30,938 nt of DNA from Bacteroidales bacterium (GTDB taxonomy: Bacteria; Bacteroidota; Bacteroidia; Bacteroidales; UBA932). This document shows positions 30,132-30,938 of this stretch, piece by piece. The stretch spans positions 1-30,938 of the forward strand of contig SFJB01000008.1 in assembly GCA_004555145.1 (NCBI GenBank). The letters are read 5' to 3'. How positions within the stretch are numbered: position 1 is the stretch's first letter; every line of letters begins with the position of its first letter. The notes below the pieces were generated by a model. It ran no database searches. It had not been told where the DNA came from and saw nothing but the letters and a program-made list of their open reading frames with translations. The position numbers and the translations under genes are program-made.

Positions 30132-30938
30132 ATGATTTCGTTCCGCGAACCGACGCCCAAGTACTTGCTAAGCAAGCACCAACTCACCTGGACCGTGACT
30201 TTCTCGGCCCTGTTCGCAATCGTTACCATACTGCTCAGTTTCCCTTTCGACCGCCATATGTGGTTCACCCTCTCCAACCGGAGCGTCTTTGTGTCATCGG
30301 TCATTTTCGTGATAAGCACTGCCCTGGCGATATGTTTCAGCCGTGTGCTTATGTACCGCAAGGGGAAGAAGGGTGAGCTTGCCATAGGCTGGTACGTAAT
30401 CTGGAACCTTGCGGAAATCCTGCTGGTGAGCATTTGGTACACCGCCTTCACCCGCATCAGCGAAGCTGCCGGGGTGTTCGAGGTGCTCGAACTTTCCACA
30501 GGACTCCTGCTTCTGCGCTCCTTCATTTTCTGTCTGCTTGCGCTCGGGGTGCCGTATCTGGTGGCTTCCCTCTACCTCGCCCTGGAGAACAAGAACAACA
30601 TCATTCGTCTGATGAACTTCTCCAACGTGGTCAGCGACACTCCCGAAAAGCCATACGAGGAGAAGAGAATCACCCTCTTCGATTCTGCCGGAGTGCTGAA
30701 GTTCTCCATCGAGGCTGACAATCTATATTACATAGAGTCGGATGATAATTATATAAAAGTCTGGTATACAGATAGTTCCGCTGAGATTAAACAATATATG
30801 CTCCGCTGCCCTCTCAAGACGGTCGAAGAAAGCTTCGCCGGAAGTGAGCTCGTGCGCTGCCACAGGAAGTTTATCGTCAACATCACCAAGGTGCGCATAC
30901 TCAAATCCGGAAAGGAAGGTTACAAGATAGATTTGGGA
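30132..30938 (+). CDS. Membrane-anchored LytTR transcription regulator (partial)
   Basis: The gene is cut by the window end after 269 codons. The N-terminal half has four predicted membrane helices (about 19-39, 52-73, 86-108 and 131-157), with no receiver or kinase domain. The C-terminal part from about residue 183 is a LytTR DNA-binding domain: ADNLYYIESDDNYIKVWY, then MLRCPLKTVEESF and LVRCHRKFIVNITKV, which are the conserved LytTR strands and recognition loop. Such one-component membrane LytTR proteins are frequent in Bacteroidota and probably sense a membrane or envelope signal directly. ATG 30132 follows the -7 box. The target is unknown. Confidence 0.88.
   Translation, partial: MISFREPTPKYLLSKHQLTWTVTFSALFAIVTILLSFPFDRHMWFTLSNRSVFVSSVIFVISTALAICFSRVLMYRKGKKGELAIGWYVIWNLAEILLVSIWYTAFTRISEAAGVFEVLELSTGLLLLRSFIFCLLALGVPYLVASLYLALENKNNIIRLMNFSNVVSDTPEKPYEEKRITLFDSAGVLKFSIEADNLYYIESDDNYIKVWYTDSSAEIKQYMLRCPLKTVEESFAGSELVRCHRKFIVNITKVRILKSGKEGYKIDLG

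Noticed and set aside
1..30938. Mobile elements, CRISPR arrays, tRNA or rRNA genes, and defence systems
   Set aside because: No transposase, integrase, regularly spaced repeat or structured RNA gene was found; intergenic space is too small to hide one.

Overview
The window is a densely coding chromosomal segment of a Bacteroidales bacterium, probably a gut or rumen lineage with moderately high GC. The evidence is the Bacteroidota promoter signature (a TAnnTTTG box at -7, sometimes with TTTG about 19 bp upstream) in front of most transcription units, the near absence of Shine-Dalgarno sequences, and proteins that closely match Bacteroidales families (334-residue class II aldolase, six-domain S1, MBOAT ending in FIYFQF, DUF3822-rsmD pair). 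No rRNA, tRNA, CRISPR array, insertion sequence or prophage is visible. No gap between genes exceeds about 115 bp.

Layout. 1-2.9 kb: an FtsB/DivIC-like division protein, then a BAHD-like acyltransferase (+); gmk-nadD (-) run convergent to it. 2.9-4.5 kb: fba-recR (+). 4.6-6.2 kb: divergent mntP (-) and corA (+). 6.2-11.3 kb: a (+) run of rpsA (with an unusual N-terminal twin DUF1508 fusion), a short RNase Z, a glucosaminidase with LysM domains, and mltG. 11.3-16.6 kb: a (-) operon uvrB > SGNH hydrolase > MBOAT acyltransferase joined by ATGA overlaps. 16.7-19.7 kb: a RelA/SpoT enzyme with a degraded hydrolase site, an unrecognised acidic protein, and queD (+). 19.7-23.8 kb: a (-) operon of NrnA-like phosphoesterase > tandem FKBP lipoprotein > MATE transporter > cytidylate-kinase-like protein. 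23.9-25.6 kb: a single-pass membrane protein, a half-length DUF3822 protein and rsmD (+). 25.6-26.9 kb: a CoA hydrolase/transferase (-). 26.9-28.9 kb: mazG and prfA (+). 28.9-30.1 kb: a fabF broken by an internal deletion with frameshift (-). 30.1 kb to the end: a membrane-anchored LytTR regulator (+), cut by the window edge.

Most genes are housekeeping: nucleotide and NAD synthesis, translation, RNA processing, repair, stringent response, metal transport. The cell-envelope genes cluster at 9.3-14.5 kb, where two peptidoglycan-cleaving enzymes converge on an MBOAT/SGNH pair of the kind that O-acetylates extracellular glycans. The points most worth a second look are the DUF1508-S1 fusion, the fabF lesion, the shortened RNase Z, the altered HD motif of the RelA/SpoT enzyme, the bacterial BAHD-like enzyme, and the repeated face-to-face or back-to-back -7 boxes, including a perfect 10-bp inverted repeat between mntP and corA.
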